From positions 1 through 51,664 of the forward strand of contig NZ_LSJY01000056.1 in assembly GCF_001556865.1 (NCBI RefSeq): a stretch of DNA of 51,664 bases, written 5' to 3'. This document shows, one piece after another, positions 6,720 through 14,505 of the stretch (positions are counted from its first letter, which is position 1; each line of letters opens with the position of its first letter). Position numbers and translations under genes: made by a program. This stretch comes from Sphingobium sp. CCH11-B1. GTDB lineage: Bacteria > Pseudomonadota > Alphaproteobacteria > Sphingomonadales > Sphingomonadaceae. Under the pieces are notes generated by a model that was given only the letters and a program-made list of their open reading frames with translations, searched no databases and was not told the origin of the DNA.

Positions 6720-9197
6720 TCAGGCTCCCACCACGGCGAAGGGACGGATTTCGGCAATGTGCTTGTGCAAATGAGCCTCCTTGCCCTCGGCGCGCTCGGC
6801 CCAGGGATCGACTTGCAGGAACGTCTGGGCGAACAGGAAGCGCGAGCGCAGTGCCTCGCGCCCCACCGCGTCCTCGACAATGCGCTGCTTCACATAGTCC
6901 AGCCCGACCCGTTCCACCCAGGGGGCGGTGCGATCGAGATAGCGGGCTTCTTCGCGGTAGAGCTGGATGAAGGCAGCGCAGTAATCCATCGCCTCCTGCT
7001 CGGTCGTAACCTTGCACAGCAGATCTGTGCCGCGCAGGTGGATGCCGCCATTGCCGCCGATGTGCAGTTCATAGCCCGAATCGACGCAGATTACGCCGAA
7101 GTCCTTGATCGTGGCCTCTGCGCAGTTCCTCGGGCAGCCCGAAACCGCGATCTTGAACTTGTGCGGCATCCACGAACCCCAGGTCATCTGTTCCAGCTTG
7201 ATGCCAAGGCCGGTGGAATCCTGGGTGCCAAAGCGGCACCATTCCGATCCCACACAGGTCTTCACCGTGCGCAGCGCCTTGCCATAGGCGTGGCCCGAGA
7301 CCATCCCGGCCGCGTTCAGGTCCGCCCAGATCGCGGGCAAGTCTTCGCCCTTTATGCCAAACAGGTCGAGCCGCTGGCCGCCGGTGACCTTGACCATCCT
7401 TGCCCCGAACTTGTCGGCGGCATCGGCGATGGCGCGCAGTTCATCGGGCGTGGTGACGCCGCCCCACATGCGCGGCACGACCGAGAAGGTGCCGTCCTTC
7501 TGGATGTTGGCATGCATGCGTTCGTTGACGAAGCGGCTCTGCGGGTCTTCCTCGTGCTCCGCCGGCCACTGGCTCAGCAGATAGTAGTTGAGGGCAGGGC
7601 GGCAGGACGAACAGCCATCGGGCGTCGACCACGACATTTCCTGCATGACCTGCGGGATCGATTTCAGCTCCATATCGCGGATGTGCTGGCGCACGTCCTC
7701 GTGGGTGAAGCTGGTGCACTTGCACATCGGCTTGTTCTGGCGTTCGCCGGAAAAACCATCACCCAGCGTCAGCGCCAGCAGGTTTTCGACAAGACCGGTG
7801 CATTGGCCGCAGCTCGCCGAGGCCTTGCATCCCGCCCGCACCGCGTCGAGATCCTGAGCGCCACCATTGATGCAGGCGACGACCTTGCCTTTGGAAACGC
7901 CGTTGCAGCCGCAGATTTCGGCTTCGTCCGAAAGCGATGCAACGGCGTCAAGAGGGTTTGCGGAGGCACCTCCGCCCGAGGCGAAAGCCTGCCCGAAGAT
8001 CAGCGCATCGCGGACCCCGGCAATGTCTTCCTCGCGCTTCAGCAGGTCGAAATACCACGAACCATCGGCGGTATCGCCATAGAGCACCGCGCCGATGACC
8101 TTGTCGTCCTTGACGATCACCCGCTTGTAGACGCCGCGCGTCGCATCGCGCAGCACGATGTCCTCGCAGCCTTCTCCGCCCGCGAAATCGCCGGCGGAGA
8201 ACACATCGATGCCAGATACTTTGAGCTTGGTTGAAGTGACCGATCCGCGATAGGGATTGGGGGTTTCCAGCAGGCCATCGGCCAGGCTGCGGCACATGTC
8301 CCACAGCGGCGCGACCAGGCCATAGACCATGCCGTCATGCTCGACGCATTCGCCGACCGAGAGCACATCGGGATCGGAAGTGACCATGTGGTCGTCAACC
8401 AGAATGCCGCGATTGACCTCAAGTCCGGCCTCGCGTGCCAGCGCGGTCGCGGGGCGGATACCGACCGCCATGACTACGATCGAACAAGGGATTTCGCGCC
8501 CGTCCTTCAGACGCACACCCTCGACCTTGCCATTGCCATAGATTTCGCCGGTATCGGCGTGGGTCAGGATGGTCTGGCCGCGCCGCTCCAGTTCGCTCTT
8601 GAGCAGGTAGCCCGCCGCTTCATCCAGCTGGCGCTCCATCAGTGTTGGCATCAGGTGGATCACGGTCACCTTCATGCCGCGCAAGGCCAGACCATGCGCC
8701 GCTTCGAGGCCAAGCAAGCCGCCGCCGATCACCACGGCATCGCCGCCGCCCGCTTTTTCAGCAGCTTTGGCGGCATCGAGCATCCGGTCGACGTCATCCA
8801 GATCGCGGAAGGTGACCACGCCGGGCAGGTCCTTGCCCGGCACGGGGATGATGAACGGATCGGACCCCGTAGCGATCAGCAGCTTGTCATAGCTGACTTG
8901 CTTGCCCGACTTCGCGGTCACCACCTTGGCCGCGCGGTCAATCGCAGTCACCGGATCGCCGCTGACCAATTCGATGCCGTTGTCGGCATACCAGGCGGCA
9001 TCGTTGATGACGATGTCTTCAAATGCCTTTTCGCCTGCCAGCACTGGCGACAGCATGATGCGGTTGTAGTTCACCCGCGGTTCGGCGCCGAAGATGGTGA
9101 TGGCATGGGCATCGGGCGCACGGGAGAGAATTTCCTCCACCGCGCGGCACCCAGCCATGCCGTTGCCGATGACGACGAGTTTCTGTTTCGATGACAT
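6720..9197 (-). CDS. nirB: Nitrite reductase (NADH) large subunit
   Basis: An 825-residue flavo/sirohaem enzyme that reduces nitrite to ammonium with six electrons from NAD(P)H. Order of domains: FAD/NAD-binding pyridine nucleotide oxidoreductase (VVIGNGMAGCRAVEE; second dinucleotide site VVIGGGLLGLEAAHG), BFD-like [2Fe-2S] domain (EICGCNGVSKG ... SCGQCTGLVENLL), a second cysteine-rich stretch (PMCKCTSF ... DGCSSCRP), ferredoxin-like repeats, then the sirohaem/[4Fe-4S] site (TCVGSEWCRFG ... VSGCPRNCAEA). The start ATG at 9197 shares one base with the narK stop (TGATG). The open frame continues upstream without stops through narK, but that part is not this protein. Confidence 0.95.
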   Translation of the reverse strand: MSSKQKLVVIGNGMAGCRAVEEILSRAPDAHAITIFGAEPRVNYNRIMLSPVLAGEKAFEDIVINDAAWYADNGIELVSGDPVTAIDRAAKVVTAKSGKQVSYDKLLIATGSDPFIIPVPGKDLPGVVTFRDLDDVDRMLDAAKAAEKAGGGDAVVIGGGLLGLEAAHGLALRGMKVTVIHLMPTLMERQLDEAAGYLLKSELERRGQTILTHADTGEIYGNGKVEGVRLKDGREIPCSIVVMAVGIRPATALAREAGLEVNRGILVDDHMVTSDPDVLSVGECVEHDGMVYGLVAPLWDMCRSLADGLLETPNPYRGSVTSTKLKVSGIDVFSAGDFAGGEGCEDIVLRDATRGVYKRVIVKDDKVIGAVLYGDTADGSWYFDLLKREEDIAGVRDALIFGQAFASGGGASANPLDAVASLSDEAEICGCNGVSKGKVVACINGGAQDLDAVRAGCKASASCGQCTGLVENLLALTLGDGFSGERQNKPMCKCTSFTHEDVRQHIRDMELKSIPQVMQEMSWSTPDGCSSCRPALNYYLLSQWPAEHEEDPQSRFVNERMHANIQKDGTFSVVPRMWGGVTTPDELRAIADAADKFGARMVKVTGGQRLDLFGIKGEDLPAIWADLNAAGMVSGHAYGKALRTVKTCVGSEWCRFGTQDSTGLGIKLEQMTWGSWMPHKFKIAVSGCPRNCAEATIKDFGVICVDSGYELHIGGNGGIHLRGTDLLCKVTTEQEAMDYCAAFIQLYREEARYLDRTAPWVERVGLDYVKQRIVEDAVGREALRSRFLFAQTFLQVDPWAERAEGKEAHLHKHIAEIRPFAVVGA

Positions 9198-10420
9198 CAG
9201 ATGCGTACTCCCTGGATGGCGGCACCCCAGGTCGTGCGCCAGCGCTTTTTGACCGAGGTGAGGCCGGCAAGCGCGATCAGCGCCAGCGCGGCAAAGATGA
9301 GGAAACCGGACGAGGCGCTGCCTGTCCACTGCTTGGCAAGGCCGAGCGAGGAGGCGAGGTAGAACCCGCCAAGGCCGCCGCCAAAGCCGACGAGGCCGGT
9401 CATGATGCCGACCTGATGGCGAAAGCGCTGCGGCACCAGCTGAAACACCGCGCCGTTGCCGATGCCCAGCGTCGCCATCACCGCAAAGAACAGCGGGAAC
9501 ATCGCGGCAAAAGCGATTGGCGCAAAAGCGATGCCAACCAGCAATACGGAAGCGACCATGTAAACAATCGAAAGCGTGCGGATGCCACCGATGCGATCCG
9601 CCAGCGCGCCGCCGAACGGGCGCACCAGCGATCCGGCGAAAACGCAGGCCGCCGTCGCATAACCGGCCTGGATCGGGCTCATCGCCAGTTCGCCGGTGAA
9701 CCACAGCGGCAGCGACCCGCCAAGGCCGACGAAACCGCCGAAGGTAACGCCGTAGAACAGCATGAACCACCATGCATCGCCTTCGCGCAGCATCCCGAAA
9801 TAGCTGGCGACATATTCGCCCATCGACTTCGCCGGTGGCTGGTCCGGGCTGTCCTTGACCAGCACCATGTAGGCGATGAAGACGATGACCAGAGGAATGA
9901 GCGCGAGGCCCAGCACGTTGTTCCAGCCGAAGGCTTTGGCCAGCAGCGGTGCGAACAGCGCGGCGAACACCGTGCCCGAATTGCCCATGCCGGCGATACC
10001 CATGGCCTTGCCCTGATGCTCTGGCGGATACCAGCGTGAGGCGAGCGGCAAGGCGACGGCAAAGGCTGCGCCAGCGAAACCGAGCACCACGCCCACCGCA
10101 ATCGTGCCATTCAGGCTGTTCACCCCGAAGAACCATGCCGCGAACAGCCCGGCGATTACCACGACCTGCCCGATTGCGCCGGTCACCTTCTGGCCGATGC
10201 GATCGACAAGGAAGCCGTTGACGAGGCGCAGCACTGCGCCCGCGAGTGTCGGCACCGCGACCATGAAACCCTTTTCGGCGGGGGTCAGGATCAGTTCCTT
10301 GGCGATGATCGGTGCCAAGGGGCCGAGCATGTTCCACACCATGAAGGCGATATCGAAATAGAGGAACGCCATGATCAGCGTCGGCCGATGGCCGGATTCC
10401 CAGAATGATTTCCCGCTCAT
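9197..10420 (-). CDS. narK: MFS nitrate/nitrite transporter (NarK/NasA type)
   Basis: A 407-residue inner-membrane protein with about 12 membrane segments, bringing nitrate into the cell. It has the NarK-family glycine-rich signature twice (GFAGAAFAVALPLASRWYPP and GMGNSGTVFAALFAPLL in the first half, GLVGFGGGLGGFYLASSLG in the second) and the motif-A type loop RPFGGALADRIG. It is first in the nitrate operon and overlaps nirB by one base. The start ATG 10420 is preceded by AGGA about 15 bases upstream. A 104-bp gap separates it from the divergent phosphatase/kinase gene. Confidence 0.93.
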   Translation of the reverse strand: MSGKSFWESGHRPTLIMAFLYFDIAFMVWNMLGPLAPIIAKELILTPAEKGFMVAVPTLAGAVLRLVNGFLVDRIGQKVTGAIGQVVVIAGLFAAWFFGVNSLNGTIAVGVVLGFAGAAFAVALPLASRWYPPEHQGKAMGIAGMGNSGTVFAALFAPLLAKAFGWNNVLGLALIPLVIVFIAYMVLVKDSPDQPPAKSMGEYVASYFGMLREGDAWWFMLFYGVTFGGFVGLGGSLPLWFTGELAMSPIQAGYATAACVFAGSLVRPFGGALADRIGGIRTLSIVYMVASVLLVGIAFAPIAFAAMFPLFFAVMATLGIGNGAVFQLVPQRFRHQVGIMTGLVGFGGGLGGFYLASSLGLAKQWTGSASSGFLIFAALALIALAGLTSVKKRWRTTWGAAIQGVRI

Positions 10421-10524
10421 GCGGCGCAGTTCCTTTCAGGAGCGATTAGGGCTTGACGAAGGGGCTTGCCCGAATGTCCTCTCGTGCGTGTGCGAGTACG
10501 CGCACAAGGGAAGGATCGGGATTG
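10421..10524. promoter_or_regulatory. Divergent control region, nitrate operon / phosphatase-kinase
   Basis: 104 bp between two divergent starts. Visible structure: a hairpin-forming pair GTGCGTGT / ACGCGCAC with a 6-base loop (about 10485-10506), and two direct copies of GGGCTTG 13 bp apart (10449 and 10462). Nitrate operons of this type are often under NtrC and/or NasT antitermination. I see no convincing sigma-54 site, and the hexaloop lacks the A1/G4 pattern expected for an ANTAR target. Confidence 0.35.
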
Positions 10525-12228
10525 ATGATACCGGAGGGACGACTGCTGGTGGCCGGGGGCCATTCGTCCCAGACGGGCGCAAGGCCTGAAAATCAGGATT
10601 TTGTCGGCATCTACACCGCCAGTGAACTGGAACGGATGCGCCGCGGCATGATCGCCGTGGTGGCCGATGGCGTGGGGGGCGGCATCGGCGGCGACCATCG
10701 GGGCGGCCGGATCGCCGCCGAACTGGCCGTGCGCGAAGCGATCGACGGGTTCTATTGCCAGCCGGATACCATCGGCGTCGCCGCTGCCGTCCAGCGAGTG
10801 ATGGCACCCTTCAACCGCTGGCTCTGTGCCATGGGCCGCAGCGATACGATGGCCCATGCGGCAACCACGTTCACCGCCTGTGTGCTCAAGGGACGTAAGG
10901 GGCATGTCCTGCACGTCGGTGACAGCCGCGCATGGCATTTCCGCGACGGCCGGCTGACCCTGCTGACCGAGGATCACACCCGTTCGCATCCAGACCAGCG
11001 CCACATCCTTTACCGCGCGCTCGGTATCGAGGAGCGGCTGCGGCTCGATCACCACGAGATCGCCCTGGCCGAACATGATCGCATCCTGCTGACCAGCGAC
11101 GGCGTGCATGGGACGCTTTCCGCCAGGCGCATCGAGAAACTGCTTGGCGCGCGCAATTCTGCCGAAGCGGATGCCATGGCCATCGTCGATGCGGCGCTTG
11201 CCGGGGGAAGCCAGGACAATGCGAGCGCTGTCGTTCTCGATGTCGTGTCGTTGCCGGGCGTCGGCCATGACAGCGTGGCCGGAGACATCGACAAGCTGCC
11301 CATCCTGCCGCCGCCCGAAACAGGGGGCAGCGTGGATGGCTTCAAGCTTGACCGGCTGCTGTCCGATGGACGCTACACCCGCCTGTTTCGTGCTGTTGAT
11401 TCGGTGAGCGGACAGGTGGTTGTCGTCAAGTTCCCCAAGCCGGCCCTGCTGTCCGAAGGTGGCGCAAAACTGGCGTTCATGCGCGAAATTCTGGTCGGCA
11501 GCCGGATATCCAGCCCCTTCGTGGGGGGCGCGATCCCCGTGCCGCAGGACCGGCAGAGCCAGCTTTACGGCGTCCAGCCCTATTATGAAGGGCAAACATT
11601 GGAGCAGCGTCTGGGCAGCCAGGTCAGTCTGGAAGAGGGGCTGGCCATCGCCGTCCGCCTGACCCGCGCGGTTGCGGCCCTGCACAAGCTCGATATCATT
11701 CATCGCGACATCAAACCCGATAACGTCATCTTGACCCAGGATGGCGGACTGAAGCTGGTGGATCTGGGCGTCGCGCGGCTGCCCCGGATCGACGAATTCG
11801 CAGAGAACGAGATACCCGGAACGCCCAGTTATCTCGCTCCCGAGATGTTCACCGGCAATCGCGGCGATCAGCAGACAGATATGTTCGCGCTGGGGGTCAC
11901 GCTGTGGCGCCTGTTCGCGGGCCGCTACCCCTACGGCGAGATCGAGCCGTTCACCCGCCCGCGTTTTCGCAAGCCCGATATGCCCAGCGTCCACCGCACG
12001 CAGCTTCCGGCCTGGCTCGACGCGGTGCTGATGCGATCGGTCTCTATCGAGCCGGAGGAACGCTATGGCGACGCTATCGAACTGCTGCGTGCTCTCGAGG
12101 GCGGCGCGGCTGTGGCAAGGGTCAAACAGAATTTCGTGCCCTTGATCGAGCGCAATCCCGCGCGCTTCTGGCAGATGGTTTCGTTGATGCTGCTGGCGGC
12201 GTTGATCGCGGCCCTGGCGATGCGGTAA
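10525..12228 (+). CDS. Bifunctional PP2C phosphatase / serine-threonine kinase
   Basis: A 567-residue signalling protein with two opposed activities. Residues about 10-245 are a PP2C phosphatase (RPENQDF, VADGVGGG, HVGDSRAW, LTSDGVHG, SQDNASAV: metal-binding aspartates present). Residues about 275-535 are a Hanks-type kinase (VVVKF lysine, HRDIKPDNVIL catalytic loop, DLG in place of DFG, GTPSYLAPEMF activation segment). One C-terminal membrane helix (MVSLMLLAALIAALAM) ends the protein, so both domains face the cytosol. Start: ATG 10525, preceded by AAGGATCGGG; an earlier in-frame start at 10453 adds 24 unconvincing residues. Such fusions commonly neighbour NarK/NasA genes. Control of nitrate uptake or reduction by phosphorylation is inference. 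Confidence 0.88.
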   Translation: MIPEGRLLVAGGHSSQTGARPENQDFVGIYTASELERMRRGMIAVVADGVGGGIGGDHRGGRIAAELAVREAIDGFYCQPDTIGVAAAVQRVMAPFNRWLCAMGRSDTMAHAATTFTACVLKGRKGHVLHVGDSRAWHFRDGRLTLLTEDHTRSHPDQRHILYRALGIEERLRLDHHEIALAEHDRILLTSDGVHGTLSARRIEKLLGARNSAEADAMAIVDAALAGGSQDNASAVVLDVVSLPGVGHDSVAGDIDKLPILPPPETGGSVDGFKLDRLLSDGRYTRLFRAVDSVSGQVVVVKFPKPALLSEGGAKLAFMREILVGSRISSPFVGGAIPVPQDRQSQLYGVQPYYEGQTLEQRLGSQVSLEEGLAIAVRLTRAVAALHKLDIIHRDIKPDNVILTQDGGLKLVDLGVARLPRIDEFAENEIPGTPSYLAPEMFTGNRGDQQTDMFALGVTLWRLFAGRYPYGEIEPFTRPRFRKPDMPSVHRTQLPAWLDAVLMRSVSIEPEERYGDAIELLRALEGGAAVARVKQNFVPLIERNPARFWQMVSLMLLAALIAALAMR

Positions 12229-12592
12229 CGCGGCGCAAGGTAACCAAAGGATCGCGGCAACGCGAACCTCGTGCTTCTCTTGTCCAGACGCGTTTTCCAG
12301 CACTCAAGCCCACTCCCGGTTTCCCTGGCGAAACGCAAAAATCCGCGCGGCCCGGGAATCGCGTTCCCAGGCTGCGCGGCTTCGTTGCCTCGCCAGAATC
12401 TGCAATGTCCCTCGCGCCAGAATGGACGCGGCGGGTGTAACCAATGAGAGCGCCGTTGCTCTCAAGCTTGGCGCAACTGTCCAAATTGCACGCAGATTTC
12501 AAGTGAAATATTGCATTGCACAATTATTGGGCGCTTGCAGTAGTCGCTGCCCAATTTACAGGCAGCCATTCAGTTGTCGCAACTGGTCTCGA
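12229..12592. other. Gene-free stretch with hairpins
   Basis: No coding region is supported. It holds a short hairpin GAGAGC/GCTCTC (12446-12463), a sigma70-like TTGCAC-N17-TATTGC on the plus strand (12486-12514), and a 7-bp perfect hairpin ATTGGGC/GCCCAAT (12526-12555) that could end transcription of the nasS-like gene on the minus strand. There is no U-run, so terminator status is uncertain. Confidence 0.35.
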
Positions 12593-13801
12593 TCATTTTT
12601 CCGACGCTTGGGTTGAATCGAGATAGTCCCGAAGCCGGTTCGGATCGAACAGTCTGCCATCAAAAAAGCGGTCGGCGCCAAGGATGAGCCGCCCCTGGGT
12701 TGTTCCAACCGCCATGGTTCCGGCGATTGCGCCTTCAAGCTTGGCACCAGCTCCCGGAAGTGCGGCATCGACAACGCGTAAAGCCCGCCGGTAGACATCG
12801 GGCCTGAAGACTCGTTGGGCGCTTTCGTAGGCTTCGGCATTTGGCTGGGCATGGCCGGCCAAACACATCTGCGCATAGAGCCAGGCAGCCTGGCTGGACC
12901 AGGGGAAATTGGCCGCCTCGCGGTGCTGGAACATGAAGTCCGGAACATGAACCGGCTCGCATCCTTTGGCGAAGAGTATCCTGTCGGTCATGGCTCGCCG
13001 AATTGCATCGGCTGCCGCACCGATATAATTTTCCCGGGCAAGAATGCCGACGATTTCGTCGGTTCGCTCATGATCGATAAAGGCAATTCCAGCACGATAA
13101 AGGGCGCGAACAAGCTGGTCAGTGATCTGCGGATTTTCGCTCATACGCTGTGTTGGCATGGCCAGCACCTTTTCAACGCCGCGACGCCAGATTTGCGATG
13201 TCATGACCGCGATTGTGCCGTGCCCGCGATCGACCGCAACACTGTTCCAAGGCTCTCCGACGCATATCCCGTCTACTTCACCCTGCCCAAGTGCGTCAGC
13301 GGCGAAAGGAGGAGATACGACGGTGATCTTAACGTCCCGGTCCGGGTCAATGCCGCAGCCTCGCAGCCAGTAGCGGAGCATGTAGTTGTGGCTGGAATGG
13401 CGATGCACCACGCCAAAGCGAAGGTGCGAACCCTGGTCTCGTCGTTCACGCGCGACTTCAGCCAGCTTCTTGCCGATCGCGGCCGCATCGCCGGGCTTGC
13501 CGGGATGAGTGATGCGATCAGCGATTTCAGGTCGCACTGTCACGGCATTTCCGTTCAGGCCGAGCACGAAGGGCACCGACAAAGGAGTAGCCGGGCGCCC
13601 GACACCGAGGGTGACGGCAATTGCCAGGGGAGCAATCAAATGCGCTGCGTCGGTATGCCCATAGACCAGCCTGTCGCAAACTGCCGCCCAACTGACATCC
13701 CGTACCAATTCGATATCGAGCCGTTCATCCTCCGCATAACCAAGTTCGCGGGCAAGGATCGGCAAGGCTGCATCGACCAGCGGAAGAAATCCGATTCGCA
13801 G
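12593..13801 (-). CDS. NasS/NrtA-family nitrate-binding protein
   Basis: Belongs to the CmpA/NrtA substrate-binding family. No signal peptide is visible, which fits the cytosolic nitrate sensor NasS rather than a periplasmic transporter subunit. Conserved blocks are GFLPLVDAALPILARELG, VSWAAVCDRL, DAAHLIAPLAIAVTLG, HSSHNYMLRYWL and VGEPWNSVAV; the C-terminal part has FPWSSQAAWLYAQM. NasS normally holds the RNA-binding antiterminator NasT inactive until nitrate binds. Start problem: homology runs back to LRIGF at 13801, where the codon is CTG; the first common start codon in frame is TTG 13763-13765, inside the conserved block, and a TAA closes the frame upstream. GGAGGAGG lies at 13817-13824. 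No nasT is present in the window. The gene may be 5'-truncated or use a rare start. Confidence 0.78.
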   Translation of the reverse strand: MRIGFLPLVDAALPILARELGYAEDERLDIELVRDVSWAAVCDRLVYGHTDAAHLIAPLAIAVTLGVGRPATPLSVPFVLGLNGNAVTVRPEIADRITHPGKPGDAAAIGKKLAEVARERRDQGSHLRFGVVHRHSSHNYMLRYWLRGCGIDPDRDVKITVVSPPFAADALGQGEVDGICVGEPWNSVAVDRGHGTIAVMTSQIWRRGVEKVLAMPTQRMSENPQITDQLVRALYRAGIAFIDHERTDEIVGILARENYIGAAADAIRRAMTDRILFAKGCEPVHVPDFMFQHREAANFPWSSQAAWLYAQMCLAGHAQPNAEAYESAQRVFRPDVYRRALRVVDAALPGAGAKLEGAIAGTMAVGTTQGRLILGADRFFDGRLFDPNRLRDYLDSTQASEK

Positions 13802-14116
13802 TTTGTGAGCTATCAGTCCTCCTCCAACCCGGATGCGCCCGTAGGCCGGCCACGCTTGAAACCGGATTTACCAGCAGCAGGTCTATGACCAAAGCCGGAG
13901 CAGATGACAACAATTGCCAAATCGGCACCGAAACCTGGGCCAGCTGATGCCGGAGGCGACTGTCGCAAGCGAAATCCGCTGCTATACCTCTATCATTATC
14001 CCGACTGCCTCATCCGCGACAATGTGTTTTCAGGATGTCCTGCACGGCAATTGGATTCTTCACTCTTTTCCCCTATGCGAGCTGCGAAAGCGATTCTGTG
14101 GCTTTCATTGATCGCG
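13802..14116. other. Intergenic region upstream of riboswitch 1
   Basis: About 315 bp with no supported gene. It carries the GGAGGAGG just ahead of the nasS-like frame on the minus strand and a sigma70-like promoter candidate for the riboswitch transcript, listed separately. Confidence 0.5.
14051..14079 (+). promoter_or_regulatory. Candidate sigma70 promoter for the cobalt-uptake operon
   Basis: TTGGAT (14051-14056), 17-bp spacer, TATGCG (14074-14079). It is about 40 bp upstream of the aptamer and correctly oriented. Judged by eye only. Confidence 0.4.
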
Positions 14117-14321
14117 CCGGTGCCCCCGAAAGGGGCTTAATCGGGAATGCGGTGCGGAAGCTTGCTTCCAAATCCGCGGCTGTCCCTGCAACTGTAAGCG
14201 GATAGCGCGATGCACATCGCTCCTCTTTGTAGGGGCAGCCACTGGGCCGGACGCTAAATCATGCGAGGCCTGGGAAGGCGTGCATCAAGCTTTGACCCGT
14301 GAGCCAGGAGACCTGCCGGCG
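14117..14321 (+). ncRNA. Cobalamin riboswitch 1
   Basis: All conserved blocks of the AdoCbl-type aptamer appear in order: GGTGCC, TCGGGAATGCGGTG, CCCTGCAACTGTAAGCGG, the B12 box AGCCACTG, TGGGAAGGC and GAGCCAGGAGACCTGCC. It lies upstream of the TonB receptor/NiCoT pair, which it presumably turns off when cobalamin is plentiful. About 185 bp of leader separates it from the receptor start. Confidence 0.95.
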
Positions 14322-14325
14322 TGTG

Positions 14326-14384
14326 GTCGCTCTTGCCTGGTCCAGGGGATGGCTGCGGCACGGTGAACTCCGTCTGAGCGACGA
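14326..14384 (+). promoter_or_regulatory. Conserved module 3' of riboswitch 1 (putative expression platform)
   Basis: A GTCGCTC...GAGCGAC closing stem encloses CCTGGTCCAGG and ACGGTGAACTCCGT. Nearly the same sequence follows riboswitch 2 (18418-18475), so it is probably part of the switch and not coding. No U-tract follows, so ribosome-site control or Rho-dependent termination is more likely than an intrinsic terminator. Confidence 0.55.
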
Positions 14385-14505
14385 ACGAGCGGCTGGGGCC
14401 GCATCGGAGACGTGCGTCGGCAGCCCGTGGCGTCCGGCCGCCGCGCGTGTCGCCCGTTCGCGCGGGTTTGCCCCGGCCACGTCGCAAGACGCCGGGGGAC
14501 TATTT

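Noticed and set aside
6720..10337. Apparent 1205-residue fusion extending nirB upstream
   Set aside because: The extra N-terminal 380 residues are an out-of-frame reading of narK. NirB starts at ATG 9197 with its normal first residues.
10485..10506. ANTAR/NasT target hairpin in the narK leader
   Set aside because: The hexaloop lacks the A1/G4 signature and no second hairpin plus terminator is evident.
10417..12303. 628-residue open frame on the minus strand opposite the phosphatase-kinase gene
   Set aside because: It is the reverse shadow of a high-GC gene whose sense frame shows clear PP2C and kinase motifs; the antisense product has no recognisable domain.
14299..14505. N-terminal extension of the TonB receptor frame
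   Set aside because: It lies within the riboswitch aptamer and conserved 3' module; a signal peptide and ribosome site support the start at 14506.
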